A DNA stretch of 64,000 bases from Bacillus zhangzhouensis (lineage in GTDB: Bacteria; Bacillota; Bacilli; Bacillales; Bacillaceae): contig NZ_JOTP01000005.1 in the NCBI RefSeq assembly GCF_000715205.1, positions 124,001 to 188,000 of the forward strand, given 5' to 3'. Below the pieces are notes generated by a model. The model was given only the letters and a program-made list of their open reading frames with translations, was not told where the DNA came from and made no database searches. The translations under genes and the position numbers were made by a program. Below are positions 1 through 10,398 of this stretch, in pieces. Position 1 is the stretch's first letter; every line of letters begins with the position of its first letter.

Positions 1-963
1 CGTTATAAAAAACCAATTCCTGAATATCCAGAAGTCGTTGGTGTGATTACATCCCCAACAGGAGCGGCTGTTCGAGATGTCATTACAACCATCAACAGGC
101 GCTATCAGCAGGCCAAAATCATCGTGCTTCCGGCGTTAGTCCAAGGTGAAAATGCCACCCGTTCAATCGTTGAACGGATCAAAGAAGCAAATGAAAAGCA
201 AATCTGCGATGTCTTGATTGTCGGAAGAGGAGGAGGTTCGATTGAAGAACTTTGGGCCTTTAATGAAGAGGCAGTCGCAAGAGCGATCTTCGCATCAGAC
301 ATTCCAATCATTTCTGCAGTTGGGCACGAAACGGACTTTACGATCAGTGATTTTACTGCAGACATGAGAGCACCCACACCAACAGGAGCAGCCGAGCTAG
401 CTGTTCCAAGCACAGCCGATTTAATGGAACGAATCAAATCGATCGACATTCGGTTAACACGAGCCGTGAAGAATCGAACTTCCCAAGCGAAGGACCGTCT
501 TGTGGCGCTTCAATCCTCTTATGCCTTCCGTTTTCCAAAGCGATTACAAGAGCAAAAAGAGCAGCAATTCGATATGGTATTTGATCGTTTTCAAAAACAG
601 CTGACGAGGCAAATTGAACAAAAACGCAGTCAGCTTGACCGCCAGACATACAGATTAAAGCCGCTTCATCCAAAAGAGCAGCTGCTTCAGGCGAAAAAAC
701 GTCACGCCAATGAAACAGATCAACTCATCCGCAGTATGAATGTGCAAATGAAATCAATTCATTCGCAGTTCCAATCTGTTCTTGGTAAACTAAATGCATT
801 AAATCCGCTTCAAGTGATGGAAAGAGGCTACAGTTTAGCCTATAAAGAAGATGAACTGATTAAAAGTGTGAACCAAGTAAATACGAAGGATCAGCTGACC
901 ATTACAATGAAGGATGGGCGTCTTATTTGTGAGGTTATTGAGAAGGAGGGACAATCATCATGA
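1..963 (+). CDS. xseA: Exodeoxyribonuclease VII large subunit, 5'-truncated
   Basis: This is the C-terminal 320 residues of the large subunit of exonuclease VII, which degrades single-stranded DNA in both directions. The reading frame is open from the first base of the window, so the start lies upstream. Visible are the family's conserved catalytic-region signature [11 protein letters not shown] with the following [10 protein letters not shown], then a long Lys/Gln/Glu-rich coiled-coil stretch typical of XseA, and the conserved C-terminal [13 protein letters not shown] region. The stop overlaps the xseB start by four bases (ATGA), indicating translational coupling of the two subunits. Identity is certain; only the N-terminal OB-fold is missing. 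Confidence 0.96.
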   Translation, partial: RYKKPIPEYPEVVGVITSPTGAAVRDVITTINRRYQQAKIIVLPALVQGENATRSIVERIKEANEKQICDVLIVGRGGGSIEELWAFNEEAVARAIFASDIPIISAVGHETDFTISDFTADMRAPTPTGAAELAVPSTADLMERIKSIDIRLTRAVKNRTSQAKDRLVALQSSYAFRFPKRLQEQKEQQFDMVFDRFQKQLTRQIEQKRSQLDRQTYRLKPLHPKEQLLQAKKRHANETDQLIRSMNVQMKSIHSQFQSVLGKLNALNPLQVMERGYSLAYKEDELIKSVNQVNTKDQLTITMKDGRLICEVIEKEGQSS

Positions 964-1220
964 CAGAATCAAATAAACAAAAAGAAGAACAAATGACATT
1001 TGAAGAGGCCATGAAAGGTCTTGAAGAGATTGTTGGGAAGCTCGAAGAGGGAGATGTACCGCTTGAGCAAGCCATCCATTATTTCCAAGAAGGTATGACA
1101 CTTTCAAAGCTTTGTCATGAAAAGTTACAGCATGTTGAAAAGCAAATGGATTTCATTTTAAAAGAGGATGGTGAACTGGCTCCTTTTTCAGTGAAGGAGG
1201 CAGATGCTGGTGACAAGTAA
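960..1220 (+). CDS. xseB: Exodeoxyribonuclease VII small subunit
   Basis: This 86-residue helical protein is the small subunit of exonuclease VII, several copies of which bind each XseA coiled coil. The motif [23 protein letters not shown] near residues 14-36 is the XseB signature. It overlaps xseA by four bases and its 3' end overlaps the ispA reading frame, the standard Bacillus arrangement xseA-xseB-ispA in one operon. The SD (GAAGGAGGGAC-like) lies in the end of xseA. Confidence 0.95.
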   Translation: MTESNKQKEEQMTFEEAMKGLEEIVGKLEEGDVPLEQAIHYFQEGMTLSKLCHEKLQHVEKQMDFILKEDGELAPFSVKEADAGDK

Positions 1221-2103
1221 TTTAAATGATTTTTTGACAACACGAAAACAGGCAATCGAAGATTATTTATTTACATATGTTCAGGAATTGCATATCCCAG
1301 AAGACTTGAAATCCTCTATGCTTTATTCTTTAGAAGCAGGCGGAAAAAGGCTTCGCCCTGTTCTCGTTCTTGCTCTTTTAAATGCCTATGGAAAAAGTGA
1401 AAAAGACGGCATACCTGTTGGCTGTGCAGTGGAAATGATTCATACGTATTCATTGATTCATGACGACCTTCCATGCATGGATGATGACGATCTTCGCAGA
1501 GGAAAGCCGACCAACCATAAAGTATATGGAGAAGCAACAGCGGTTCTTGCAGGCGACGCGCTTTTAACCGAAAGCTTCCGCCTGATTACATCGCAACTAT
1601 CTGACAATGTATCCGCTGATCAAAAGCTCAGAATCATAGATGAACTTGTAAAATCAGCAGGTGCGCTTGGAATGGTTGGCGGTCAATTTGATGATATGGA
1701 AGCAGAGCAAAAACAACAAATACCTCTTGCTGAATTAGAATCCATTCACGCCCGGAAAACAGGAAAGCTTCTGACCTTCAGCGTAGCAGCAGGTGCGATG
1801 CTGGCAGGTGCATCTGATGACGATATCGAAAACTTGAGAGAATTCAGCTATCATATCGGTATTGCTTTTCAAATCCGTGATGATATTTTAGATCTCGAAG
1901 GAAGCGAAGAAAAGATAGGAAAACGGGTCGGCTCCGATACAGCAAATGAAAAGTCGACATATCCTTCTTTATTAACTCTTTCAGGCGCAAAAGAAAAACT
2001 AAATGAACACATCACACGTGCAAAAAAAATTGTCTCAAATCTGGAGTTAGAGCAGCAATTATTGCATGATTTATGTGATCTGATTGCCTCAAGAGATCAT
2101 TAA
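1210..2103 (+). CDS. ispA: Farnesyl diphosphate synthase
   Basis: This short-chain prenyltransferase adds isopentenyl diphosphate to dimethylallyl and geranyl diphosphate to make farnesyl diphosphate, the precursor of undecaprenol and menaquinone side chains. The first Asp-rich motif [11 protein letters not shown] (Asp85-Asp86 onward) and the second, RDDILD, both bind the Mg2+-diphosphate. I chose the GTG at 1210 because the AAGGAGG SD at about 1194-1200 is only three bases from the ATG at 1204 but nine from this GTG. This gives 297 residues, the usual length. It overlaps the end of xseB and precedes dxs, so two isoprenoid genes are adjacent. Confidence 0.95.
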   Translation: MTSNLNDFLTTRKQAIEDYLFTYVQELHIPEDLKSSMLYSLEAGGKRLRPVLVLALLNAYGKSEKDGIPVGCAVEMIHTYSLIHDDLPCMDDDDLRRGKPTNHKVYGEATAVLAGDALLTESFRLITSQLSDNVSADQKLRIIDELVKSAGALGMVGGQFDDMEAEQKQQIPLAELESIHARKTGKLLTFSVAAGAMLAGASDDDIENLREFSYHIGIAFQIRDDILDLEGSEEKIGKRVGSDTANEKSTYPSLLTLSGAKEKLNEHITRAKKIVSNLELEQQLLHDLCDLIASRDH

Positions 2104-2140
2104 AAACAGCCTAGATTTGAGGGTCCTCGAGCAATTGTGG

Positions 2141-2206
2141 TAAACTGTAAACAGTTTATTATGATGAGACAACGCTTATTCCTCAATTGGTTTTCATAGG
2201 AATAAG
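2141..2206. promoter_or_regulatory. Two inverted repeats in the ispA-dxs spacer
   Basis: The 151-base spacer holds a near-perfect operator-like palindrome TAAACTGT-AA-ACAGTTTA (2141-2158) just downstream of a TTGTGG hexamer (2135-2140), and then a 9-bp stem CTTATTCCT/AGGAATAAG (2175-2183 with 2198-2206, 14-base loop). The second stem lacks a T-run, so it is not an obvious terminator. Together they may be a dxs promoter/operator and leader structure; function is inferred only. Confidence 0.4.
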
Positions 2207-2254
2207 GCATTATATATGTATGTAGAAATTTTGTTGAAAGCGAGTTGATCCTGA

Positions 2255-4156
2255 TTGGATCTTTTATCTATAAAAAATCCAACGTTTCTAAAAGGAATGT
2301 CAAATGCAGAATTAGAGGAGCTTAGTGCTGTCATTCGCATGTTTTTAATTGAGTCCTTAGCTAACTCTGGCGGGCACATCGGTCCGAACCTAGGTGTCGT
2401 TGAACTCACTGTTGCACTTCATAAAGTATTTGACAGCCCGAAAGACAAATTCCTTTGGGATGTTGGACATCAGTCTTACGTTCACAAGCTGTTAACTGGG
2501 AGAGGAGCGGAGTTTGATACACTTCGTCAATATAAAGGACTTTGCGGTTTTCCTAAACGAAATGAAAGTGAACATGATGTATGGGAGACGGGTCACAGTT
2601 CAACCTCATTATCTGGCGCGATGGGTATGGCGGCAGCGCGGGATATCAAAGGAACAGATGAATATATTCTTCCGATTATCGGAGATGGTGCGTTAACCGG
2701 CGGTATGGCGTTAGAAGCGCTGAATCATATCGGTGATGAAAAGAAAGATATGATTGTCATATTAAACGACAATGAAATGAGTATTGCACCAAACGTCGGT
2801 GCCATTCACACAATGCTTGGCAGACTGCGCACAGCTGGTAAATACCAATGGGTAAAGGACGAGCTCGAATACTTATTCAAGCGCATTCCAGCCGTAGGTG
2901 GAAAGCTTGCTGCAACAGCAGAGCGTATTAAAGACAGCTTGAAATATTTACTTGTGTCGGGCATGTTCTTTGAGGAAATGGGCTTCACCTACTTAGGTCC
3001 TGTAGATGGACATTCCTATGAAGATCTTTTTGAGAATCTTGAATATGCAAAGAAAACGAAAGGTCCTGTCCTCCTGCATGTCATCACGAAAAAAGGAAAA
3101 GGCTATAAGCCGGCAGAAGCTGATAAAATCGGGACTTGGCACGGCACAGGTCCATACAAAATCGATACAGGTGATTTTGTGAAACCGACAGCAGCAGCCC
3201 CGTCATGGAGCGGTCTAGTCAGTGAAACCGTCAGAAAGCTCGCGCGGGAAGATGAGCGAATTGTCGCGATTACGCCTGCGATGCCTGTTGGCTCAAAGCT
3301 TGAAGGGTTTGCAAAGGAATTTCCAGAGCGAATGTTTGATGTAGGGATTGCAGAGCAGCACGCAGCCACAATGGCGGCTGGACTTGCAACGCAGGATATG
3401 AAGCCATTCTTAGCCATTTACTCAACGTTCCTTCAAAGAGCCTATGATCAAGTGCTGCATGACATTTGCCGTCAGAACCTCAATGTGTTTATCGGAATTG
3501 ACCGTGCGGGTCTTGTCGGTGCAGATGGAGAAACGCATCAAGGTGTGTTTGATATTGCCTTCATGCGCCATATGCCGAATATGGTTCTTATGATGCCAAA
3601 GGATGAAAATGAAGGACAGCACATGGTCAATACAGCCATTCAGTATGATGACGGTCCTATTGCGATGCGCTTCCCGCGCGGAAATGGACTTGGCGTCAAA
3701 ATGGATGAACAGCTGAAAACCATTCCGATTGGGTCATGGGAAGTTCTTCGTCCAGGGAAGGATGCCGTGATTTTAACATTCGGTACGACCATTAAAATGG
3801 CGCTGCAAGCAGCAGAGGAACTGCAAAAAGAAGGGAAATCGATTCGTGTCGTCAATGCTCGTTTCATTAAGCCCCTTGATGAAGAGATGCTAAGTGAAAT
3901 ACTGTCTGAAGACATTCCGATTTTAACGATTGAAGAAGCTGTGCTCCAAGGTGGATTTGGTAGCAGCGTATTAGAATATATACACGACAAGAAAGCGTCA
4001 CATATAAAGGTAGAACGGATGGGCATTCCAGATGAATTTATTGAGCATGGAAGTGTTGATGCCCTGCTTGAAGAAATTGGTCTGACGAATGCGCAGGTGG
4101 TTGAAACTTTACGTGCCCTGCTTCCCGCAGCACCAAGAAAAGGAATTGGATCATGA
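2255..4156 (+). CDS. dxs: 1-deoxy-D-xylulose-5-phosphate synthase
   Basis: This thiamine-diphosphate enzyme condenses pyruvate with glyceraldehyde 3-phosphate, the first step of the MEP isoprenoid pathway. It is 633 residues, the typical length. The ThDP-binding stretch [16 protein letters not shown]...[12 protein letters not shown] and the transketolase-like C-terminal half ([15 protein letters not shown], with the pyrimidine-domain [11 protein letters not shown]) are visible. Translation starts at TTG (LDLLSIKNP), matching the family's MDLLSI N-terminus, although the SD is weak. It sits between ispA and the tlyA-like gene, with which it overlaps by four bases. Confidence 0.96.
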   Translation: MDLLSIKNPTFLKGMSNAELEELSAVIRMFLIESLANSGGHIGPNLGVVELTVALHKVFDSPKDKFLWDVGHQSYVHKLLTGRGAEFDTLRQYKGLCGFPKRNESEHDVWETGHSSTSLSGAMGMAAARDIKGTDEYILPIIGDGALTGGMALEALNHIGDEKKDMIVILNDNEMSIAPNVGAIHTMLGRLRTAGKYQWVKDELEYLFKRIPAVGGKLAATAERIKDSLKYLLVSGMFFEEMGFTYLGPVDGHSYEDLFENLEYAKKTKGPVLLHVITKKGKGYKPAEADKIGTWHGTGPYKIDTGDFVKPTAAAPSWSGLVSETVRKLAREDERIVAITPAMPVGSKLEGFAKEFPERMFDVGIAEQHAATMAAGLATQDMKPFLAIYSTFLQRAYDQVLHDICRQNLNVFIGIDRAGLVGADGETHQGVFDIAFMRHMPNMVLMMPKDENEGQHMVNTAIQYDDGPIAMRFPRGNGLGVKMDEQLKTIPIGSWEVLRPGKDAVILTFGTTIKMALQAAEELQKEGKSIRVVNARFIKPLDEEMLSEILSEDIPILTIEEAVLQGGFGSSVLEYIHDKKASHIKVERMGIPDEFIEHGSVDALLEEIGLTNAQVVETLRALLPAAPRKGIGS

Positions 4157-5007
4157 CATCAAAGAAAGAACGACTTGACGTTTTATTAGTCGAACAAGGA
4201 CTAATGGAAACAAGAGAGAAAGCAAAGCGTGCCATTATGGCAGGGATCGTTTACTCAAATGAGAACCGTTTGGATAAACCAGGAGAGAAAATCGCTCGTG
4301 ATACACCGCTCACTGTGAAGGGGAATCCTTTGAAATATGTGAGCCGCGGCGGCTTAAAACTTGAAAAAGCGCTAAAAGAATTTGACTTAACAGTTGAAGG
4401 GAAATTGCTGATTGATATCGGCTCATCAACAGGTGGATTCACAGATTGTGCACTCCAAAATGGAGCGGTCAAATCATACGCTGTTGATGTTGGCTACAAT
4501 CAGCTTGCATGGAAATTAAGGCAGGATGACCGCGTGATCGTGATGGAACGCACCAATTTCCGCCATTCCGTCCCAGCTGATTTTACTGAAGGATTGCCAG
4601 AGGTTGCGTCGATTGATGTATCTTTTATTTCACTCAAACTCATTCTTCCGGCTTTAAAACATATTCTTGTCCCAGGCGGTGACTGTATCGCGCTCGTCAA
4701 GCCCCAATTTGAAGCAGGCAGAGAGCTTGTCGGAAAAAAAGGCATTGTGCGTGATCCATCTGTCCACCTCGGTGTGCTAGAAGAAATGAATCAATTTGCT
4801 GCAAAAGAAGGCTATGACGTAAAGGATGTTTCATTTTCACCAATTACAGGTGGAGATGGGAATATTGAATTCCTGCTTCATTTGATGCTTCATCCTGATC
4901 AAGAGGAGAATGCGGCACTTCCAGCTTCTGAACTTGAGAAAGTGGTCAAGGAAGCCCATTCCGTATTGAAAGAAAAGAAAAACAGTCCTGAGCCGGCTGA
5001 CACATGA
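4153..5007 (+). CDS. yqxC: TlyA-family S4/FtsJ RNA methyltransferase
   Basis: This 284-residue protein has an N-terminal S4 RNA-binding domain (about residues 5-65, [10 protein letters not shown]...) followed by a Rossmann-fold FtsJ/RrmJ methyltransferase domain with the SAM-binding glycine motif [14 protein letters not shown] near residues 88-101. Family members 2'-O-methylate rRNA (TlyA modifies 16S and 23S rRNA in mycobacteria) and were once mislabelled haemolysins. The ATGA overlap with dxs shows translational coupling. The Bacillus target rRNA position is not known from the sequence. A strong terminator follows. Confidence 0.9.
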   Translation: MTSKKERLDVLLVEQGLMETREKAKRAIMAGIVYSNENRLDKPGEKIARDTPLTVKGNPLKYVSRGGLKLEKALKEFDLTVEGKLLIDIGSSTGGFTDCALQNGAVKSYAVDVGYNQLAWKLRQDDRVIVMERTNFRHSVPADFTEGLPEVASIDVSFISLKLILPALKHILVPGGDCIALVKPQFEAGRELVGKKGIVRDPSVHLGVLEEMNQFAAKEGYDVKDVSFSPITGGDGNIEFLLHLMLHPDQEENAALPASELEKVVKEAHSVLKEKKNSPEPADT

Positions 5008-5020
5008 TATCATTCAAACA

Positions 5021-5052
5021 AAAGGAATAATAGCTCGCTATTATTCCTTTTT
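5021..5052 (+). terminator. Rho-independent terminator after yqxC
   Basis: A 13-bp perfect stem AAAGGAATAATAG/CTATTATTCCTTT with a CTCG loop is followed by a T-run. It separates the xseAB-ispA-dxs-yqxC operon from ahrC. Confidence 0.9.
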
Positions 5053-5169
5053 ACATGGTCAAAAGACGAGAATCGACAGTTTCTCACGTAATGCTTGTTT
5101 TTTGAAGTGTGCATCATATAACATAGAACGTAAAGACAAACTGAGAATCAAACGCCTAGGGGGGTCAAA

Positions 5170-5619
5170 ATGAATAAAGGTCAAAGGCATATTAAAATTA
5201 GAGAAATCATTGCAAGCCAAGAGATAGAAACACAAGATGAATTAGTCGATATTTTGAAAGCAGATGGTTATAACATCACACAGGCGACTGTATCAAGAGA
5301 TATTAAAGAATTACATTTAGTGAAAGTACCAACGAACAACGGAACGTATAAATACAGCCTTCCTGCGGATCAGCGGTTTAACCCGCTCTCAAAATTGAAG
5401 CGTGCCCTAATGGATGCATTTATTAAGATGGATGCGGCCAGCCATTTAATCGTTCTGAAAACAATGCCAGGTAATGCTCAAGCCATCGGTGCTTTAATGG
5501 ATAATTTAGATTGGGAAGAAATTATGGGAACCATTTGCGGAGATGATACTATTTTGATTATTTGCCGCACGCCAGATGATACGGATACAGTTTCGGCCAA
5601 AATTTTAGAGCTTCTATAA
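5170..5619 (+). CDS. ahrC: Arginine repressor/activator AhrC (ArgR family)
   Basis: This 149-residue hexameric regulator represses arginine biosynthesis and activates its catabolism when arginine is bound. The N-terminal winged helix-turn-helix includes [16 protein letters not shown] (about residues 38-53). The C-terminal oligomerisation and arginine-binding domain has the [12 protein letters not shown] and [12 protein letters not shown] motifs. The SD (AGGGGGGTC) is strong. Position between the yqxC-like gene and recN is the conserved Bacillus order. The arginine importer artPQR, further along in this window, could be one of its targets, though I did not verify an ARG box. Confidence 0.96.
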   Translation: MNKGQRHIKIREIIASQEIETQDELVDILKADGYNITQATVSRDIKELHLVKVPTNNGTYKYSLPADQRFNPLSKLKRALMDAFIKMDAASHLIVLKTMPGNAQAIGALMDNLDWEEIMGTICGDDTILIICRTPDDTDTVSAKILELL

Positions 5620-5653
5620 AGAGATCAGGTTTACAAAAAGAGGTGTCAAATGA

Positions 5654-7387
5654 GTGTTAGCAGAACTAACCATTAAAAACTTTGCAATCATTGAAGAGTT
5701 AACGGTTTCATTTGAAAAAGGACTCACGGTTCTAACAGGGGAAACAGGTGCCGGAAAATCAATCATGATTGACGCTGTCTCACTTCTTGTAGGGGGAAGA
5801 GGATCATCTGAATTTGTTCGTTACGGTGAAAAAAAAGCAGAGCTGGAAGGGCTTTTTCTTGTGCCGGCAGATCATCCTGTATTTGCCCTATGCGAAGAGC
5901 AGGGAATTGAGGCATCGGATGAAATGATGATTCTTCGTCGTGATATTAATCAAAGCGGGAAAAGCATCTGCCGCATTAATGGCAAGCTTGTCACGATTTC
6001 TCTTCTGAGAGAAGTAGGACGGCTTTTGCTCGATATACATGGACAGCACGATAATCAGCTGTTGATGGAGGATGAAAACCATTTGCATTTGCTTGATCAA
6101 TTTGGGGCAGAAGAAATTGCGCCTGCTTTATCACAGTACCATGAAGCGTATGATCAATATACCAAGACCGCTCAAAAGCTAAAACAGCTGTCTGAAAATG
6201 AGCAGGAAATGGTGCACCGTTTAGATTTACTGCAATTTCAGCTGGAAGAAATTGAAGCGGCTCAATTAGAACCGGGAGAAGATGAGAAGCTTCAGGAAGA
6301 ACGTCATCAAATCAGCAACTACGAAAAAATCTATTCCTCACTTCAAAACGCGTATAACGCCCTACGCAATGAGCAAGGAGGGCTTGATTGGGTTGGAATG
6401 GCTTCAAGCGAGCTAGAGCAGGTTTCTGAGATCAACGATGATCTGAAAAAGCTTTCTGAGCAAGTCTCGAACTCCTATTACTTATTGGAGGATTCTACCT
6501 TCCAAATGCGCAGCATGCTGGATCAGCTAGAATTCGACCCAGCGCGTCTTGATTTTATTGAGTCTAGGCTGAATGAAATGAAGCAGTTAAAGCGAAAGTA
6601 TGGCGCAACGGTTGAAGAAATCTTGGAGTATGCGGCTAAGATTGAAGAAGAAATAGATCAAATCGAAAATCGAGACAGTCACCTGCAAACGCTCAAAAAC
6701 AAACTGGATGCAATGAGCCGCGATGCGCTGCTGGAAGCACTCAACGTGTCAGAGCTTCGCAAAAAATGGGCCAAAAAGCTAGCGAAACAAATCCAAGCAG
6801 AGTTAAAGGATTTGTATATGGAGAAGTCATCCTTTGATACGGCTTTTACCATTCGATATGCGCCCTTTGGCAGCACGAACTGCCCCCTTTTAGACGGAAA
6901 ACCTGTCCAGCTCGGGAAAAATGGAATAGACCAATCGCAATTTGTCATTTCTACAAATCCGGGCGAACCGATGAAATCTTTATCAAAAGTAGCCTCCGGT
7001 GGAGAAATTTCACGTGTCATGCTGGCAGTGAAGAGTATTTTCTCAGCCAAACAAGAAGTCACATCCATTATTTTCGATGAGGTTGATACAGGCGTCAGTG
7101 GCAGGGTCGCACAGGCCATTGCCGAAAAAATTTATAAAGTAGCGGCAGGATCACAAGTGCTCTGTATCACACATCTGCCCCAAGTAGCTGCAATGGCTGA
7201 CACACATCTCTTCATTTCTAAACGCTCTAAAGCCGGCAGAACACTAACGAGTGTCAAGCCATTAAGTCATGAAGAAAAAGTGAGTGAAATTGGCCGGATG
7301 ATTGCAGGTGTGGAAGTCACTGAGCTGACAAAACAGCATGCAAAAGAATTATTGCACCAAGCAAATGATGTCAAAATGACAAGGTAG
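5654..7387 (+). CDS. recN: DNA repair protein RecN
   Basis: RecN is an SMC-like ATPase that gathers at double-strand breaks early in recombinational repair. The 577-residue protein shows Walker A GETGAGKS (residues 29-36), a long central coiled coil (about 150-370), the ABC-type signature region LSKVASGGEISRVMLA and Walker B SIIFDEVDTG. It begins at GTG 5654 (MLAELTIKNFAIIEE), the family N-terminus; the AAGAGGTGTC SD at 5638-5647 fits. It follows ahrC by 34 bases and is probably cotranscribed with it. Confidence 0.96.
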   Translation: MLAELTIKNFAIIEELTVSFEKGLTVLTGETGAGKSIMIDAVSLLVGGRGSSEFVRYGEKKAELEGLFLVPADHPVFALCEEQGIEASDEMMILRRDINQSGKSICRINGKLVTISLLREVGRLLLDIHGQHDNQLLMEDENHLHLLDQFGAEEIAPALSQYHEAYDQYTKTAQKLKQLSENEQEMVHRLDLLQFQLEEIEAAQLEPGEDEKLQEERHQISNYEKIYSSLQNAYNALRNEQGGLDWVGMASSELEQVSEINDDLKKLSEQVSNSYYLLEDSTFQMRSMLDQLEFDPARLDFIESRLNEMKQLKRKYGATVEEILEYAAKIEEEIDQIENRDSHLQTLKNKLDAMSRDALLEALNVSELRKKWAKKLAKQIQAELKDLYMEKSSFDTAFTIRYAPFGSTNCPLLDGKPVQLGKNGIDQSQFVISTNPGEPMKSLSKVASGGEISRVMLAVKSIFSAKQEVTSIIFDEVDTGVSGRVAQAIAEKIYKVAAGSQVLCITHLPQVAAMADTHLFISKRSKAGRTLTSVKPLSHEEKVSEIGRMIAGVEVTELTKQHAKELLHQANDVKMTR

Positions 7388-7410
7388 CTGAATGACCAGC
7401 TGCCTTTTTT
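7382..7410 (+). terminator. Terminator after recN
   Basis: The stem AGGTAGCTG/CAGCTGCCT (one G-T pair) with a six-base loop is followed by six T's and overlaps the recN stop codon. Confidence 0.85.
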
Positions 7411-7585
7411 ATGTTGTCTAAAATTCGCTGTATATACGCATGAAATCGTCTTTTTCTTTTATCAATTTATCCAATCATTTTCTACATGTGGCAGTTATAA
7501 ATCCTCGCGAAGAAGGCAAAAGTATAGATGTAGCCAAAACATTAGTGTTCTGGTGTGGGTAAGGAGCGAGGAGAGTGAAAAATGA

Positions 7586-8863
7586 ATGCCCGAAAAGATG
7601 AGAAAAGCCATTGGTGTTATTCTCCTTGTTTCTTTAATAAGTACAGGGTTTATGAGCATAGTGAAGGAATATATCAGCATTCCAACAAACGTTGCTGTAT
7701 TTGAAAAAGAGAAGCACTCAATTGAGACATCGATTGAAGCGTCAGCCAATACTTCTTCACCAGCCTTTAGTCTTTCAGAGAAAAAGAATCAGCTTGAAGT
7801 AACTGGACAAAAGGCGGGGAAAGCCGAAATTGTTTATGATTTTAAAGGATTTCCTATTAAGAAAACAAAAGTCGATGTTCTCCCTGAATTAAAAGTCATT
7901 CCTGGAGGACAATCCATTGGCGTCAAGCTCCACTCTGTCGGAGTTCTCGTTGTAGGTTTTCATCAAATCACAACGGCAGACGGCAAAAAATCACCAGGTG
8001 AAGCCGCAGGCATTCAATCAGGGGATATGATCATTGAAATAAATGGTCAAAAGATGGAGAAAATGAATGACCTCACCCCATTTATCCAGAAAGCAGGAAA
8101 AACGGGTGAAACACTTCATTTACTCATAAAGAGAGATCATAAAACCTTTCAAACAACATTAACACCCGCAAAAGATGCAAGTGAAGGCACCTATCGAATT
8201 GGTCTTTATATTCGTGATTCCGCAGCAGGAATCGGAACGATGACCTTCTTTGAACCATCTTCTAAAAAATATGGTGCCCTTGGGCATGTGATTTCTGACA
8301 TGGATACAAAAAAACCAATCGTTGTCGACAATGGTGAAATTGTCAGATCAACCGTAACATCGATCGAAAAAGGCACAGGAGGCAATCCTGGAGAAAAACT
8401 GGCGAGATTTTCTTCCGAGCGAAAAACGATAGGTGATATCTCGCGCAACAGTCCATTCGGTATATTTGGTACATTAACCGAAAAGCTCGAAAATCATGTA
8501 GCGGACAAACCTCTTCCAGTCGCTTTATCAAATGAAGTAAAAGAAGGTCCAGCAGAGATCTTAACCGTAGTGGACCATGATAAAGTGGAGAAGTTTGATA
8601 TTAAAATCGTCAGCACAACACCGCAGAAATTCCCAGCCACAAAAGGGATGGTGCTAAAGATAACAGATGAACGATTATTAAGCAAAACGGGTGGAATTGT
8701 TCAAGGAATGAGCGGAAGCCCCATCATCCAAAATGGCAAAGTCATTGGAGCGGTCACACACGTATTCGTTAATGACCCGACAAGCGGATATGGCGTACAC
8801 ATTGAATGGATGCTGTCAGAAGCAGGAATCGATCTGTATCAAAAAAACAAAAAAGCAAGCTGA
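7586..8863 (+). CDS. spoIVB: SpoIVB intercompartmental signalling serine protease
   Basis: SpoIVB is secreted from the forespore into the intermembrane space, where it cleaves SpoIVFA and so triggers pro-sigma-K processing. The 425 residues contain an N-terminal membrane anchor (about 8-28), a PDZ domain (roughly 110-190: [12 protein letters not shown]...[10 protein letters not shown]) and a trypsin-like SpoIVB domain with His234 ([12 protein letters not shown]) and catalytic Ser378 (GMSGSPI). The ATG at 7586 follows GAGGAGAG. Its placement between recN and spo0A is conserved in Bacillus and is strong evidence for an endospore former. Forespore SigF/SigG control is known for the family; I could not place the promoter confidently. 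Confidence 0.96.
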   Translation: MPEKMRKAIGVILLVSLISTGFMSIVKEYISIPTNVAVFEKEKHSIETSIEASANTSSPAFSLSEKKNQLEVTGQKAGKAEIVYDFKGFPIKKTKVDVLPELKVIPGGQSIGVKLHSVGVLVVGFHQITTADGKKSPGEAAGIQSGDMIIEINGQKMEKMNDLTPFIQKAGKTGETLHLLIKRDHKTFQTTLTPAKDASEGTYRIGLYIRDSAAGIGTMTFFEPSSKKYGALGHVISDMDTKKPIVVDNGEIVRSTVTSIEKGTGGNPGEKLARFSSERKTIGDISRNSPFGIFGTLTEKLENHVADKPLPVALSNEVKEGPAEILTVVDHDKVEKFDIKIVSTTPQKFPATKGMVLKITDERLLSKTGGIVQGMSGSPIIQNGKVIGAVTHVFVNDPTSGYGVHIEWMLSEAGIDLYQKNKKAS

Positions 8864-8867
8864 TCAT

Positions 8868-8899
8868 GAAACTGCCGTGAATCTTCCGGCAGTTTTTTT
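8868..8899 (+). terminator. Terminator after spoIVB
   Basis: Stem AAACTGCCG/CGGCAGTTT followed by a long T-run, a few bases after the spoIVB stop. Confidence 0.9.
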
Positions 8900-8950
8900 C
8901 TCCCCTTTCTTTCTCTGCCATCATGTTATAAAATAAGGAAAAAGAGATTT

Positions 8951-9088
8951 TTCGACAAAATGGAAAATAGTATGTTGTCAAATTGCAATAATCGTCGATT
9001 CGTTAAGAAAAACGTAGAAAAAGCTAGATAATGCTCTATTATTCGGAAAATGAAAGTTTTTTAAAGGGGATAGCATGGTTTTGTCGAA
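8951..9088 (+). promoter_or_regulatory. spo0A control region with Spo0A boxes
   Basis: Two perfect 9-base matches to the Spo0A box (TTTGTCGAA) flank the upstream region: TTCGACAAA at 8951-8959 (reverse orientation) and TTTGTCGAA at 9080-9088. A degenerate TTGTCAAAT lies at 8975-8983. spo0A is known in B. subtilis to be autoregulated through such boxes and to have tandem SigA and SigH promoters. I could not assign the -35/-10 elements with confidence. Confidence 0.75.
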
Positions 9089-9148
9089 TTGAACACTCAG
9101 AAGAGAAATGCAAAAGACTAAAGGAATCGACATTGGGGAGGAAAGAAC

Positions 9149-9952
9149 GTGGAGAAAATTAAAGTGTGTGTAGCTGATGATAACCGAGAGCTTGTTGGCC
9201 TTTTGACAGAGTATATTGAGGGACAGGAAGATATGGAAGTACTTGGCGTGGCGTATAATGGTCAGGAATGTCTGACATTATTTAAAGATAAAGAGCCCGA
9301 CGTTCTCCTCTTAGATATTATCATGCCTCATTTAGACGGTCTTGCTGTACTGGAACGCCTCCGTGAAAACTCTGATATGACCAAACAGCCAAGTGTGATT
9401 ATGCTAACGGCATTCGGACAAGAAGATGTCACGAAAAAAGCAGTCGATTTGGGCGCATCCTATTTCATTTTAAAGCCATTTGATATGGAAAACCTAGTAG
9501 GTCATATTCGTCAAGTCAGTGGAAACGGCACACAAGTTACCCATCGATCTTCATCTATCCAAAACAGTGTTCTTCGTAATAAACCTGAACCGAAACGTAA
9601 AAACTTAGATGCGAGCATTACGACAATTATTCATGAAATTGGAGTGCCAGCTCATATTAAAGGATATTTATACTTAAGAGAAGCGATTTCTATGGTGTAC
9701 AATGATATTGAGCTTCTCGGAAGCATCACAAAAGTATTATATCCAGACATTGCGAAGAAATTTAACACGACTGCCAGCAGGGTGGAACGAGCAATTCGTC
9801 ATGCCATTGAAGTCGCCTGGAGCAGAGGAAACATCGATTCCATTTCATCACTCTTTGGTTACACAGTCAGCATGTCAAAAGCCAAACCGACCAATTCAGA
9901 ATTTATTGCCATGGTGGCTGACCGTCTGCGTTTAGAGCATAGAGCAAGCTAG
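9149..9952 (+). CDS. spo0A: Spo0A master sporulation response regulator
   Basis: Spo0A is the terminal phosphorelay regulator that controls entry into sporulation and biofilm formation. The 267-residue protein has a receiver domain with the acidic pocket Asp10-Asp11 and phosphorylated Asp56 ([10 protein letters not shown]), Lys in LKPFD, a linker rich in Lys/Pro, and the Spo0A_C helix-turn-helix domain (about 150-267; [22 protein letters not shown] recognition region). It starts at GTG 9149 after a GGGGAGG SD. It is followed here by a rap-phr pair rather than the yqiG/yqiH genes remembered from B. subtilis. Confidence 0.98.
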   Translation: MEKIKVCVADDNRELVGLLTEYIEGQEDMEVLGVAYNGQECLTLFKDKEPDVLLLDIIMPHLDGLAVLERLRENSDMTKQPSVIMLTAFGQEDVTKKAVDLGASYFILKPFDMENLVGHIRQVSGNGTQVTHRSSSIQNSVLRNKPEPKRKNLDASITTIIHEIGVPAHIKGYLYLREAISMVYNDIELLGSITKVLYPDIAKKFNTTASRVERAIRHAIEVAWSRGNIDSISSLFGYTVSMSKAKPTNSEFIAMVADRLRLEHRAS

Positions 9953-9964
9953 TTCATTTTAGAT

Positions 9965-9998
9965 GAAAAAACGTTTCTTCATTGAGGCGTTTTTTTAT
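9965..9998 (+). terminator. Terminator after spo0A
   Basis: Stem AAAAACGTTTC/GAGGCGTTTTT (G-T pairs tolerated) with a TTCATT loop and trailing T's. Confidence 0.8.
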
Positions 9999-10398
9999 TT
10001 TTAAAAAAGATTGTCAAAATATGGTTGTGTTGATAAAATCATCTTAATGTTTAAATTAGACAAACGGATTACTTTATTTTCAGAATAAAATGAAAAATAA
10101 AGCATGAAAGAATTCGATAAGACATAAATTAGTGGTAATCAGCTACGCCAATCAATCGATGTAGAAGAAGAAAACGCTCATTCGTAAGAAAAAGGATGAG
10201 AGGAAAAGGTCTTATGTAATTGGTAAATAAAGCAAATGAGATCGAAAGTTCTATTTCTATTGACCTGATTGGTTGGCGTTTTAAAGTCACTGGCTTCTTA
10301 GAGATTGTGCCATTTGAACTGAATATTCCCATTGTCGAATTTAATAATTTTCACATTCTTTTACTATGCTATAATAATGAAAAGAAGAGGGTGAGGTT
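9999..10398 (+). promoter_or_regulatory. AT-rich spacer before rap, with candidate Spo0A box and -10
   Basis: No convincing gene lies in these 400 bases; the 63-codon TTG frame at 10220-10411 runs into rap and has no recognisable product. Near the 3' end I see ATTGTCGAA at 10331-10339, one mismatch from the Spo0A box, and a TATAAT at 10370-10375 with a poor -35 (TTTTCA, 16-base spacing). The rap SD is GAGGGTGAGG at 10385-10395. Control of rap by Spo0A~P is an inference. Confidence 0.45.

Noticed and set aside
7501-7560. SigF/SigG promoter for spoIVB (GTATA ... CATTAGT)
   Set aside because: The spacing of about 13 bases is too short for either consensus.
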